Assembly: GCA_036278875.1 (NCBI GenBank)
Contig: DASUKF010000006.1
Span: 1 to 48,590 of the forward strand
Source: JANWLD01 sp036278875
Lineage (GTDB): Bacteria > Patescibacteriota > Saccharimonadia > Saccharimonadales > 2-12-FULL-41-12
Direction of reading: 5' to 3'
DNA length: 48,590 nucleotides
Below are positions 29,119 to 37,478 of the stretch, piece after piece. The position numbers and the translations under genes were made by a program. A model generated the notes under the pieces. The model ran no database searches. It saw only the letters and a list, made by a program, of their open reading frames with translations, and was not told the origin of the DNA. Position 1 is the stretch's first letter, and each line of letters begins with the position of its first letter.

Positions 29119-29328
29119 ATGATACAGGTAAGCAGGAAGGACTCGAAAGAGTCCGTAGAAAACATGTTGCGTCGGTTCAACCGGAAAGTACAGCAATCCG
29201 GTCTTGTTGCTACCGTTAGGAAATCGCAGTATTTTGAAAAGCCTATGGCAAAAAGAGAAAGACGCAAACGTGCCATTACACGGAATGAGCGCAAACTTCA
29301 GAAGATTAAGCGAATAAGATTATCTTAA
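29119..29328 (+). CDS. rpsU: 30S ribosomal protein bS21
   Basis: The 69-aa basic protein begins MIQVSRKDSKESVENMLRRF and continues with NRKVQQSG, the RKxxxFEKP-like centre (RKSQYFEKPMAKRERRK) and a Lys/Arg-rich tail, the usual bS21 layout. Family starts (M-x-V-x-R-K-x-x) favour ATG 29119 over 29113, and the promoter position agrees. bS21 sits near the 3' end of 16S rRNA and assists initiation. It heads a run of genes: yqeY-like, adk, map. Confidence 0.88.
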   Translation: MIQVSRKDSKESVENMLRRFNRKVQQSGLVATVRKSQYFEKPMAKRERRKRAITRNERKLQKIKRIRLS

Positions 29329-29360
29329 AATAGGCAAGCCGCCAGTTAGTCCAGTCGAAA

Positions 29361-29816
29361 ATGAGCGAGTTGATTGACAAGATAGACCAAGACTTGAAGG
29401 GCGCGATGCTTTCAGGTGATAAGAAGCTTGTTTTGGTACTGAAAGGCATTAAGAATTCCATACAGTACGCAAAAGTCGAGAAAGGCATGGGCAGCGAACT
29501 GTCTGATGAGGCGCTCATGCAGATACTGCAGAAGGAATCAAAGAAACGGGCTGAGGCTATAAAGATATATGAACAGGCCGGTGATGCAGGGCGCGCAGGC
29601 GCAGAAGAGTATGAGAAAACCGTGATAGACGGCTACCTGCCGGAGCCTTTGAGCGAAAAAGAGGTTGAGAAGCTGGCCGAAGACAGCATAAAGGAACTTG
29701 GAGCTTCCGGGCCTCAGGACATGGGCAAGGTAATAGCATCGGTCAGGGAGAAATCGGACGGCCGCGCAGACGGCTCAACCGTAGCCAGGATAGTGAAAGG
29801 AAAGCTCGGTCTATGA
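29361..29816 (+). CDS. GatB/YqeY domain protein
   Basis: At 151 aa it has the YqeY features: DKIDQDLKGAMLSGDK at the front, LVLKGIKNSIQYAKVEKG, then a C-terminal helical domain with DGYLPEPLSEKEVEKLA and DMGKVIASVREKSDGRADGS. The fold is shared with the tRNA-binding tail of GatB. Free-standing YqeY proteins often lie beside rpsU, as here, and are of uncertain function, possibly tRNA-related. Its stop overlaps the adk start (ATGA at 29813-29816). Confidence 0.88.
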   Translation: MSELIDKIDQDLKGAMLSGDKKLVLVLKGIKNSIQYAKVEKGMGSELSDEALMQILQKESKKRAEAIKIYEQAGDAGRAGAEEYEKTVIDGYLPEPLSEKEVEKLAEDSIKELGASGPQDMGKVIASVREKSDGRADGSTVARIVKGKLGL

Positions 29817-30352
29817 TACTGATAATGGGCCTGGCCGGTTCAGGCAAAGGTACCCAGGGGCAGTTGCTAGCAAAAAAACTGGGCTATGAATACCTCTCAA
29901 CCGGTGAATTCCTCAGAACCTACATAACCGAAGAAAGACGTCGGAAGATGGCCGCCGGACACCTTATCGACGATAAGGAGATGATTGAAATAATCAAGGA
30001 TTTCCTGGATAAACTCGCCTCAAAGGATGAATGTATACTGGACGGTTTCCCGCGGAGCATGGAGCAGGCGGCTTGGCTGGCACAGCAGCACAATGCAGGA
30101 GAGATAAACATAGAAGCGCTCATATACCTGGATGTCCCAAGGGAGGAACTCATAAAAAGACTGCTTCTTAGGGGTCGGCACGACGATAACGAGGCGGCTA
30201 TCAAAAAAAGATTCGAAGAATATTCCAAATCGACTTCTCCGATTATCGATGACTACAAGAAACGCGGCATAAAAGTTATAGAAATAGAAGGCCTGGGCAG
30301 CATAGAAGGCATACAGGCGGAGATGCTGTCGGCTCTGGGCAAGAATAAATAA
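29813..30352 (+). CDS. adk: Adenylate kinase (short-lid form)
   Basis: The 179-aa NMP kinase has P-loop GLAGSGKGTQ (6-15), the AMP-binding YLSTGEFLR segment (~24-32) and LDGFPRSMEQA (the DGFPR motif). The lid is reduced to RLLLRGRHDDN with no zinc-binding insert, the short form. It interconverts AMP, ADP and ATP. The start is translationally coupled to the YqeY gene, and map follows after 20 nt. A broader nucleoside-monophosphate specificity cannot be excluded from sequence alone. Confidence 0.9.
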   Translation: MILIMGLAGSGKGTQGQLLAKKLGYEYLSTGEFLRTYITEERRRKMAAGHLIDDKEMIEIIKDFLDKLASKDECILDGFPRSMEQAAWLAQQHNAGEINIEALIYLDVPREELIKRLLLRGRHDDNEAAIKKRFEEYSKSTSPIIDDYKKRGIKVIEIEGLGSIEGIQAEMLSALGKNK

Positions 30353-30372
30353 GCTACTGAAAGAGAAAAGTC

Positions 30373-31128
30373 TTGTATACGCAGATAAAAACTCCGGAAG
30401 AAATAGAAAATATGAGAAAAGCAGGCGATATATGCTCCCGTGTGCTTAAAATGCTGAAGGATTCCGTAGGCCCCGGTAAAACCACGAAACAGCTTGCCGA
30501 CATGGCCTCTGAAATGATACGAGATAACGGGGGAGAACCTTCTTTTCTCGGGTACAAGGATTTTCCCGATGTAATCTGTATATCTCTTAACGAAGAAGTT
30601 GTGCACGGCATACCCGATGCAAAAAGGGTTATTCATTCCGGAGATATAATCACTTTCGACTTGGGGGTCACTTATAAGGGGATGATAGTAGACAGCGCAG
30701 TTTCCGTACTTGTCGATTCCAATGATAAGACCAGAAAAATGCTGCTAAGGGTAACCGAAGAATCTCTGGCCGCCGGTATAAGACAGCTTAAAGACGGATG
30801 TTTTACAGGTGATATAGGCGCTGCCGTTGAAAAAGTTTTGAAAAAAAACAGTCTGGGCGTCATAAGAGACCTGGTGGGACACGGCGTAGGCCATCAGGTG
30901 CACGAAGAACCTAATATTCCCAATTACGGTAAAGAGGGTACGGGCCCCAGACTTAGAAGCGGTATGACCATAGCTATAGAACCCATGGCAAGTCTTGGTA
31001 CGGAAGATATCTACATAACATCCGACGGCTGGACTATAAAAACCGGTGACGATTCACTAAGTGCCCATTTTGAACAGACGGTACTTCTAACACCTGACGG
31101 ATACGAAATACTTACGCCATTTATGTAA
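30373..31128 (+). CDS. map: Methionine aminopeptidase, type I
   Basis: At 251 aa the TTG start gives MYTQIKTPEEIENMRKAG, the standard beginning of type I MAP, with a purine-rich GAGAAAAG just upstream. Metal ligands are seen in ITFDLGVTYKGMIVDSAVS (two Asp), GHGVGHQVHEEP (His), IAIEPMA (Glu) and HFEQTVLL (Glu). It removes N-terminal Met after deformylation. The adk-map pair and nearby rpsU match widespread bacterial gene order. Confidence 0.93.
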   Translation: MYTQIKTPEEIENMRKAGDICSRVLKMLKDSVGPGKTTKQLADMASEMIRDNGGEPSFLGYKDFPDVICISLNEEVVHGIPDAKRVIHSGDIITFDLGVTYKGMIVDSAVSVLVDSNDKTRKMLLRVTEESLAAGIRQLKDGCFTGDIGAAVEKVLKKNSLGVIRDLVGHGVGHQVHEEPNIPNYGKEGTGPRLRSGMTIAIEPMASLGTEDIYITSDGWTIKTGDDSLSAHFEQTVLLTPDGYEILTPFM

Positions 31129-31146
31129 AATCCGGCGTCAGCCAAC

Positions 31147-31176
31147 TTGCCCGGCAAATATCGTAAAGGGTATACT
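31147..31176 (+). promoter_or_regulatory. ftsA promoter (leaderless type)
   Basis: TTGCCC (31147-31152), 18 bp, TATACT (31171-31176), then 7 nt to the ATG at 31184. Transcription is predicted to begin at the start codon. No Shine-Dalgarno is visible. Confidence 0.6.
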
Positions 31177-31183
31177 GACAATC

Positions 31184-32425
31184 ATGCGAGAATCCTCTTC
31201 TCAGTATTTTGTCGGTCTCGATATAGGTACAAGCGCTATAAGATGCGTTATCGGAACATATGATACTGCAAGCGAAGAACCGGTCATATCCATAGTCGGC
31301 TATGGTTCAAGTCCTAATACCGGTATGAGGAAAGGTCTGATAATACATCTTGACGACGTAGTAGCCTCGATACACGATGCTCTAGCGGAAGCGGAGCGTA
31401 TATCGGGCATCCAGATAGGAAGCGCTACGGTCAATATAAACGGTTCTCATGTCGGCAGTATGGACTCAAAGGGCGTAATAGCCATAAGTACGGCAAGTAA
31501 ACAGATAACAACCGACGATAAGATGCGCGTCCAAGAGGCAGCCACCATAGTTCAATTGCCTTCTAACCGTGAAATAATCCAGGTTTTTCCTAAAAATTAT
31601 CAGGTAGATGGCCATGAGGGCGTAAAAGACCCTGTAGGCATGCAAGGTGTCAGGCTGGAAGTAGAGGCTCATATAATAACCGCTGCCACGCCCAATCTGC
31701 GCAGCCTGGATCTGGCACTTCAGAAATCCAACATATATCCGGCTAACCATACCGTGTCCGGACTGGCGGCGGCAGAAATAGTTCTGACCAGAAAACAGAA
31801 AGAAGCAGGCAGTGCGGTGATAGACATCGGAGCATCAACGACGAACATAGCAGTTATAGAGGACGGCGAGATACAGCATATAGGTGTTATTCCCATAGGA
31901 GGCACGAATATAACCAATGATCTGGCCATAGGTTTGAAGGTAGATTTGGAAATAGCCGAGAAGGTCAAGCTGGAACATGCCGCCCTGGCTGAAGAAGGTA
32001 AAGACGGCAGAGTAAGCGTTGAGCACGAGAAGCGCAATTATGTGTTCGATGCAGATGATATAAAGATGATAGTCGAAGCCCGCGTCGAGGAGATATTTGA
32101 ATATATCGACAAAGAGCTTAAGAAAATCCATCGTTCTCAGAAATTGCCGGGAGGAGTTGTGCTGGTCGGCGGCACGGCCAAGATACCCGGCATAGCCGAT
32201 TTTGCCAAAGAGCAGCTGGAACTGCCAGCCAAGACAGGTACTACCGAGAAATTATCAGGCATAACCGATGACATTCAGGACCTCAGATTCATTACGGCGG
32301 TAGGGCTGATGCACCTGGATATGATTTTTGCTTATCACGGCTACGATAACGGTGCCGGAACCGCTAAAACCACCGATATGGTAGGCTCTACCATCAGAAG
32401 TCTATGGTCCAAAATCAAACCATAA
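31184..32425 (+). CDS. ftsA: Cell division protein FtsA
   Basis: The 413-aa actin-like protein has the phosphate-1 motif FVGLDIGTSAIRCVIG at the start, the SHV/NINGSHVGS region of the SHS2 (1C) domain, the AVIDIGASTTNIAVIEDG phosphate-2 motif and GGVVLVGGTAKIPGI (adenosine). It ends in TIRSLWSKIKP, which looks like the C-terminal amphipathic membrane-targeting helix. It ties FtsZ to the membrane. ftsZ follows 110 nt later with its own promoter. Confidence 0.93.
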   Translation: MRESSSQYFVGLDIGTSAIRCVIGTYDTASEEPVISIVGYGSSPNTGMRKGLIIHLDDVVASIHDALAEAERISGIQIGSATVNINGSHVGSMDSKGVIAISTASKQITTDDKMRVQEAATIVQLPSNREIIQVFPKNYQVDGHEGVKDPVGMQGVRLEVEAHIITAATPNLRSLDLALQKSNIYPANHTVSGLAAAEIVLTRKQKEAGSAVIDIGASTTNIAVIEDGEIQHIGVIPIGGTNITNDLAIGLKVDLEIAEKVKLEHAALAEEGKDGRVSVEHEKRNYVFDADDIKMIVEARVEEIFEYIDKELKKIHRSQKLPGGVVLVGGTAKIPGIADFAKEQLELPAKTGTTEKLSGITDDIQDLRFITAVGLMHLDMIFAYHGYDNGAGTAKTTDMVGSTIRSLWSKIKP

Positions 32426-32467
32426 TGCAACGTGTTTGTAGTTTTGTATAAAATAGCCTATATTTAA

Positions 32468-32496
32468 TTGAACCGCTTGCATTGCTAGGTTATACT
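32468..32496 (+). promoter_or_regulatory. ftsZ promoter
   Basis: TTGAAC (32468-32473), 17 bp, TATACT (32491-32496). The leader of ~33 nt carries AAGGAG (32521-32526) 9 nt before ATG. Confidence 0.65.
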
Positions 32497-32535
32497 TTGT
32501 TAAGTACCAGGGATGAATAGAAGGAGAGTCTTATA

Positions 32536-33861
32536 ATGCCCCAAGTTTCACCATCAATCGAGACATTCGCACGGATAAAGGTGGTAGGTGTCGGAGGAGC
32601 CGGAGGGGCGGCTATAAACAGGATGGTCGACGCCGGAGTCAAGGGCGTTGAATTCATCGCTATTAATACCGACGCACAAGCCCTGCATCATTCAAAAGCA
32701 CAGACCAAGATTCACATAGGGCAGGATACTACCAGGGGTCTGGGCGCAGGCGCGGATCCGGGAGTCGGACAAAATGCCGCTGAAGAATCAGTCGATGATA
32801 TAAGACAAGCGCTTGAAGGCGCCGATATGGTATTTATCACCATAGGCGCAGGCGGCGGCACCGGAAGCGGCGCCGGGCATGTTATTGCCAAGATAGCCCA
32901 AGAAGAAGGCGCGCTTGTAGTGGGTTTTGCCACCAGGCCCTTTGCATTCGAAGGTGACAAAAGAACCAGGAACGCCGAAGCCGCTATCGAGAACCTTAGT
33001 AAATCAGTCGATACCCTTATAACCATACCTAACGACAGACTACTGCAAACTATTGATAGAGCTACCCCCATACTGGATGCCTTTAAAGTAGCGGATGATG
33101 TCTTGCGCCAAGGCGTTCAAGGAATATCCGACCTCATAACCGTACATGGACTTATAAACCTGGACTTCGCCGACGTTAAAGCAGTTATGAGCAACGCTGG
33201 TTCAGCTCTAATGGGTATAGGCCGCGCCAGCGGTGACAACCGGGCTGTTGAAGCGGCTCAGCAAGCAGTTGATTCTCCGCTTCTTGAGGTATCTATAGAC
33301 GGCGCCCGCGGAGTACTCTTCAACGTCATAGGCGGCGACGATATGTCCATGCATGAGATAAACACCGTAGCTGAAACGATTACGGCTTCTGCCGATAAAG
33401 ATGCCAATATTATATTTGGTGCGACTATAGATCCTGAACTGGAAGGCGAATTAATCGTTACCGTAGTAGCCACGGGGTTTGAGGATTCTTATTTTTCCAA
33501 GCAGTCATCGGCGCGCCTCAGGACGATGATAGCCGCTGAAGCCGAAGAGGAAGAAAAGCAGCAGGCCGAAGAATCTCCTAAAACTACGCTGGAGCAGGAA
33601 GACATACCGGGCGACATCAATATGGATTTGAACAAGACGGTTGATGAACACGTAGATTTTACCGCTGAGGACGAAAATCGGAATATTTGGAAGAGCGAAG
33701 ATATGGAAAAAAATGAAAATGGTAGTGAAAATAACCACGAAGACCAGTTCGTAAGCCAATCTTATGACGAAGACGAAATCGAAAAACCTTCGTTTCTGCG
33801 CCGTTTTAAGAAGCGAAAAAACGCTGGAAGCAACAAGTCCGAAGATTCTGACAACGTGTAA
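32536..33861 (+). CDS. ftsZ: Cell division protein FtsZ
   Basis: At 441 aa it has the N-terminal VVGVGGAGGAAINRM, the tubulin signature GAGGGTGSGAGHV near residues 107-119, NDRLLQ and a T7-like loop (LDFADVKAVMSNAGSAL). A long acidic linker (~345-410) leads to a terminal EIEKPSFLRRFKKRK, which matches the conserved C-terminal peptide that binds FtsA and other partners. It polymerises with GTP to form the division ring. A strong Shine-Dalgarno suggests high translation, unlike the leaderless ftsA upstream. Confidence 0.95.
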   Translation: MPQVSPSIETFARIKVVGVGGAGGAAINRMVDAGVKGVEFIAINTDAQALHHSKAQTKIHIGQDTTRGLGAGADPGVGQNAAEESVDDIRQALEGADMVFITIGAGGGTGSGAGHVIAKIAQEEGALVVGFATRPFAFEGDKRTRNAEAAIENLSKSVDTLITIPNDRLLQTIDRATPILDAFKVADDVLRQGVQGISDLITVHGLINLDFADVKAVMSNAGSALMGIGRASGDNRAVEAAQQAVDSPLLEVSIDGARGVLFNVIGGDDMSMHEINTVAETITASADKDANIIFGATIDPELEGELIVTVVATGFEDSYFSKQSSARLRTMIAAEAEEEEKQQAEESPKTTLEQEDIPGDINMDLNKTVDEHVDFTAEDENRNIWKSEDMEKNENGSENNHEDQFVSQSYDEDEIEKPSFLRRFKKRKNAGSNKSEDSDNV

Positions 33862-33881
33862 TTAATACAGCGACAAAACTA

Positions 33882-33910
33882 TTGCAAAACACTATCTACA
33901 GCGTTATGAT
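33882..33910 (+). promoter_or_regulatory. nrdR promoter
   Basis: TTGCAA (33882-33887), 17 bp, TATGAT (33905-33910). Its spacer coincides with the first of two NrdR-box-like sites, so repressor binding would block RNA polymerase. Confidence 0.65.
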
Positions 33911-33937
33911 GCATAGTATACACACTATATGTAGTAA
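33889..33937. promoter_or_regulatory. Pair of NrdR boxes
   Basis: Against the palindrome ACACTATATATAGTGT, site A (33889-33904) and site B (33922-33937) each match 13 of 16 bases. Their centres are 33 bp apart, about three helical turns, close to the spacing of known tandem NrdR boxes. A partial third copy (TATAGTGC) ends at 33950. Site A lies between -35 and -10 and site B just after the start point. They probably serve NrdR autoregulation and, by read-through, nrdJ. Confidence 0.65.
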
Positions 33938-34019
33938 AAAAATATAGTGCTCGTACATTTAAAGTGAACAGATTTATTCTTCAATCGAATCAATCTAGAC
34001 AAGGAAGGTATGCATAAAT

Positions 34020-34487
34020 ATGAACTGTAGTCGTTGTCATGCATCCGATACCAAAGTGATTGAATCCCGGGATGTAGCGGGCGGAAAGTCAATAAGAAGA
34101 AGGCGTATGTGCAGCCAGTGCATGCATCGCTTCACGACTTATGAAAGAATAGAACGTCCTCAGCTGATAGTAGTCAAGAACGACAATGTCAGAGAGATGT
34201 TCAACCGCGACAAGCTACTGGCCGGCCTTTATAGGGCTTGCGAGAAAACACCTGTTACCAGTCTGCAGATAGAACAGCTGGTTTCAGAAGTTGAATCACA
34301 ACTCTATGAATGCAGCGATCCTGAAGTACCGACTTCGAAGATAGGCGAATTAGTCATGGAACAACTATCCGGCCTGAACGAAGTAGCATATGTGCGTTTC
34401 GCAAGCGTGTATAGACGGTTCAAGGATATAGCCAGTTTCGAGAAAGAGTTATCGGATATTCGAAAGAAAAAGAATAAGGTTGGTTAA
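34020..34487 (+). CDS. nrdR: Transcriptional repressor NrdR
   Basis: At 155 aa it has the N-terminal zinc ribbon (MNCSRC, then RMCSQC with RRRR before it) and an ATP-cone domain (PQLIVVKNDNVREMFNRDKL through VRFASVYRRFKD), exactly the NrdR layout. NrdR senses ATP/dATP and represses ribonucleotide reductase genes. AAGGAAGG lies ~11 nt before ATG. The target operon is directly downstream (nrdJ), and NrdR-like boxes lie in its own promoter. Confidence 0.95.
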   Translation: MNCSRCHASDTKVIESRDVAGGKSIRRRRMCSQCMHRFTTYERIERPQLIVVKNDNVREMFNRDKLLAGLYRACEKTPVTSLQIEQLVSEVESQLYECSDPEVPTSKIGELVMEQLSGLNEVAYVRFASVYRRFKDIASFEKELSDIRKKKNKVG

Positions 34488-34503
34488 GACCGCTGTCTTG
34501 ACG

Positions 34504-34618
34504 GCTCTCCCTAGGCTTCAAACACATTGAAGTTTACGGAGAGCTTGCCCATATCCTCTAAGGAAGGAGAGACTCCTTAGCAGGCAGCCGCTCGGAAAAG
34601 CGGCTGGTGCCGGGCCAA
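34504..34618 (+). promoter_or_regulatory. Structured leader of nrdJ, candidate nrdJ-type riboswitch
   Basis: Four helices can be drawn: 34504-34510 with 34538-34544 (inner stem 34516-34520 with 34528-34532); an outer TTGCCC/GGG-C-CAA stem (34545-34550 with 34612-34618, one bulged C) enclosing 34558-34564 with 34574-34580 and 34586-34592 with 34599-34605. The loop of the second hairpin holds GGAGAG (34566-34571), identical to the 3' strand of the first stem, so CTCTCC at 34505-34510 can pair with either. CCTCT at 34555-34559 is complementary to the AGAGG ribosome site at 34656-34660. A conserved nrdJ RNA motif upstream of nrdJ genes has been described from metagenomes; whether this belongs to it needs a covariance search. 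No B12 box of the cobalamin riboswitch was found. Confidence 0.6.
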
Positions 34619-34666
34619 CTCTAATAAAAAATTAACAAAAATTAACAAAATAATAAGAGGTAAGTT

Positions 34667-37435
34667 ATGAAAACAACCAACCTGAACGTGGGGAGGCTTT
34701 TTACTAAACCCAAAACTAAGGCTTATGACCAGTTGAAGTGGTCCAAAAAAGACTCCGTTATTACAAACCCCATGACCGGTAAACACGTGTTCGAACAAAA
34801 GAACGTGGAATTTCCGGACGGATGGTCGCTTAATGCGATAAATATAGTTTCACAGAAGTATTTCACCGGTACGCCGGGTACCAAGGATAGGGAAAGATCC
34901 CTGAAAGACCTTATCGACAGGGTAGTCGACACCGTTACGAGGCAAGGCGTGCAGGAGGACTATTTTGACAGCGAAGCCGAAGCCGAAGATTTCAAGGAAG
35001 AGCTGAAATATATTCTGGCTACCCAGAGGGCTGCATTCAATTCACCCGTCTGGTTCAATATCGGTGCCCCAGGCAGGGCACAGCAGGCAAGCGCATGCTT
35101 CATCCTCGGAGTCGAAGATACCATGCCGTCTATACTAAACTGGTACACCGAAGAAGGCATGATATTTAAAGGCGGTTCGGGTTCGGGAATAAACCTGAGC
35201 GCCATACGTTCCTCGGTAGAACCGCTTGGCAAAAGCGCAGGGACCGCGTCAGGACCTCTCAGTTTCATGCGCGGGGCTGATGCATCGGCTGGCGCCATAA
35301 AAAGCGGCGGCAAGACGCGCAGAGCCGCCAAAATGGTAATACTGAACGCAGACCACCCGGATGTTGAAGAATTTATCTGGTGCAAGGCTATAGAAGAACG
35401 AAAAACCAGAGTACTGCAGGAAGCGGGTTTTGATATGAGCCTTGACGGCAAGGACGCATTCTCTGTCCAATACCAGAATGCTAACAACTCCGTACGGGTT
35501 ACCGATGAATTCATGCAGGCCGTAGAAGATGATAAAGACTGGGACCTGAAGGCAGTTACTACCGGCAAGACCGTAAAGACCGTCAAAGCGCGCGACCTGT
35601 TCCGGGAATTCTCTAAAGCCGCCTGGGAATGTGCCGACCCGGGGATGCAGTTCGATACCACCATAAATCACTGGCATACTACGCCTGTAGCGGGACGTAT
35701 AAACGGCTCGAATCCCTGTAGCGAATACATGCACCTGGATAACTCGGCCTGTAACCTGGCCTCCATAAATCTGTTGAGATACCTGCGGGAAGACGGCACT
35801 TTTGACATAAAGGCCTTCAAACATACGGTAGAACTGGTATTCACAGCCCAGGAAATACTTGTGGGATACTCCTCTTATCCTACGGAAAGTATAACCAGGA
35901 ACGCTAAAGCCTACCGGGAGCTGGGCCTGGGTTACGCTAATCTGGGTGCGTTGTTGATGGCTCAGGGTTTACCTTACGACTCCGATGAGGGACGTGCCCA
36001 AGCGGCGGCTATTACCGCTCTTATGACCGGACACGCATATGCCACAAGCGCCAAGATAGCCAGAAAAGTCGGACCTTTTAAAGGGTTCCATAAGGACCAG
36101 AAGGGCATGATAAATGTGCTTAATCAGCATAAGGATGCCATCAAAAATATAGATGCCAGCCTGGTTTCGGAAGAGCTCTTGAGCGCGGCCGCAAGTGCAT
36201 GGGATGAAGCTGTGGAGTTGTCCGAGCTGTATGGCGTGAGAAATTCTCAAGCCAGCGTCCTGGCTCCTACCGGTACCATAGGCCTTATGATGGACTGTGA
36301 CACAACTGGAATAGAGCCGGACCTGGGTCTTGTAAAAATCAAGAAACTGGTCGGCGGCGGGACCATGAGTATAGTTAACCAGACGGTTCCTCGAGCACTA
36401 AAAGTACTCGGCTATTCTAAGGATGAAGTTGATTCAATAGTTAAATATATCGATGTAGAAAAGACTATATTAGGAGCTCCTTATCTCAAGAAAGAGCACG
36501 AAAATGTCTTTGCCTGCTCAATGGGCGACAACGCCATACATTACTTGGGCCATGTAAAGATGATGTCTGCCGTACAACCATTTATATCCGGTGCGATAAG
36601 CAAAACCGTAAATATGCCGGAAGACGTAACGGTGGAGGATGTCGAGCAGCTACATATGGATTCATGGAAACTGGGACTCAAAGCCGTAGCTATCTACCGC
36701 GATAATTGTAAAGTTGCCCAGCCTCTGGCCATGGCCAAGAAAGAAGGCGCTGAAGAAACCGAAGAAAAGACCGAGCCGGCAACCCAGGCCGTAGTTGCCA
36801 GAGGACCCATTAGGCGAGAGATGCCGCGTACCAGGAAAGCACGTACTTTCGAGTTCAGCGTAGCGGGAAGCAAAGGTTTCATAACCGTAGGTGAATTCGA
36901 AGACGGCACACCGGGAGAGATATTTATAAAAATCGCTAAACAAGGTTCTACCTTGTCCGGAGTCATGGAATCACTGGCAGTATCGGTAAGTTATGGGCTC
37001 CAGTATGGAGTTCCGCTAAAGAGCTACGTACATGCGCTTACTAACATGACCTTCGCTCCGGCAGGACTTACTGATGATTCCGAAATCCGGACGGCAACCT
37101 CGCTGGTGGATTACATCTTTAAGAGACTGGCTCTTACGTACCTGACATTCGATGAGAAACTTGAGCTGGGACTGGCATCGATAGATGACATGCCGGAGGC
37201 CCAGACAAGTCTGCTGGATGAAGAAACTCAAGCCGCCGAGCCGGTAACAGTAGAAGCAAAGACGGACCCGGAACCATCAATACGGATGGAAACGGAGCAG
37301 CTTCCAACGGCCAAGGCCAAAGAACCGATAAAGGACGATAACGCACCGCTGTGCTATAACTGTGGTAATCAGACGCAGCGTTCAGGCTCGTGCTATGTCT
37401 GCACAGCTTGCGGCTCAACAACCGGATGTAGCTAG
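34667..37435 (+). CDS. nrdJ: Class II (adenosylcobalamin-dependent) ribonucleotide reductase
   Basis: At 922 aa it fits the NrdJ family. Catalytic features include FNSPVWFNIG (~116-125), ASACFILGVED (Cys in the N-terminal thiol region), GGSGSGINLS (~168-177), NPCSEY (active-site Asn, Cys and Glu region) and the C-terminal zinc ribbon CYNCGNQ...CYVCTACG, ending GCS. A Glu/Pro-rich linker precedes the ribbon. The enzyme reduces ribonucleotides using B12, without oxygen or a separate radical subunit. No nrdA/B or nrdD is visible here. AAGAGG (34655-34660) lies 6 nt before ATG. It is probably co-transcribed with nrdR. Confidence 0.95.
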   Translation: MKTTNLNVGRLFTKPKTKAYDQLKWSKKDSVITNPMTGKHVFEQKNVEFPDGWSLNAINIVSQKYFTGTPGTKDRERSLKDLIDRVVDTVTRQGVQEDYFDSEAEAEDFKEELKYILATQRAAFNSPVWFNIGAPGRAQQASACFILGVEDTMPSILNWYTEEGMIFKGGSGSGINLSAIRSSVEPLGKSAGTASGPLSFMRGADASAGAIKSGGKTRRAAKMVILNADHPDVEEFIWCKAIEERKTRVLQEAGFDMSLDGKDAFSVQYQNANNSVRVTDEFMQAVEDDKDWDLKAVTTGKTVKTVKARDLFREFSKAAWECADPGMQFDTTINHWHTTPVAGRINGSNPCSEYMHLDNSACNLASINLLRYLREDGTFDIKAFKHTVELVFTAQEILVGYSSYPTESITRNAKAYRELGLGYANLGALLMAQGLPYDSDEGRAQAAAITALMTGHAYATSAKIARKVGPFKGFHKDQKGMINVLNQHKDAIKNIDASLVSEELLSAAASAWDEAVELSELYGVRNSQASVLAPTGTIGLMMDCDTTGIEPDLGLVKIKKLVGGGTMSIVNQTVPRALKVLGYSKDEVDSIVKYIDVEKTILGAPYLKKEHENVFACSMGDNAIHYLGHVKMMSAVQPFISGAISKTVNMPEDVTVEDVEQLHMDSWKLGLKAVAIYRDNCKVAQPLAMAKKEGAEETEEKTEPATQAVVARGPIRREMPRTRKARTFEFSVAGSKGFITVGEFEDGTPGEIFIKIAKQGSTLSGVMESLAVSVSYGLQYGVPLKSYVHALTNMTFAPAGLTDDSEIRTATSLVDYIFKRLALTYLTFDEKLELGLASIDDMPEAQTSLLDEETQAAEPVTVEAKTDPEPSIRMETEQLPTAKAKEPIKDDNAPLCYNCGNQTQRSGSCYVCTACGSTTGCS

Positions 37436-37456
37436 GAGGATATTCCCCTCTCATGA

Positions 37457-37475
37457 AGCTAGTGGTACACTAGCT
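37457..37475. promoter_or_regulatory. Perfect inverted repeat before the thioredoxin-fold gene
   Basis: AGCTAGTG-GTA-CACTAGCT, 8-bp arms, spans TACACT (37466-37471), a possible -10 box 7 nt before the ATG at 37479. It may be an operator, or an RNA hairpin at the end of nrdJ. Confidence 0.5.
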
Positions 37476-37478
37476 GGT

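Noticed and set aside
34488..34666. Classical cobalamin riboswitch before nrdJ
   Set aside because: The expected B12 box and conserved core segments were not found, although a B12-linked regulator would make sense; a different fold is proposed.
37362..37478. Longer frame of the thioredoxin-fold gene starting inside nrdJ
   Set aside because: The extension is the out-of-frame translation of the nrdJ zinc-ribbon end; the fold and the -10 spacing fit ATG 37479.
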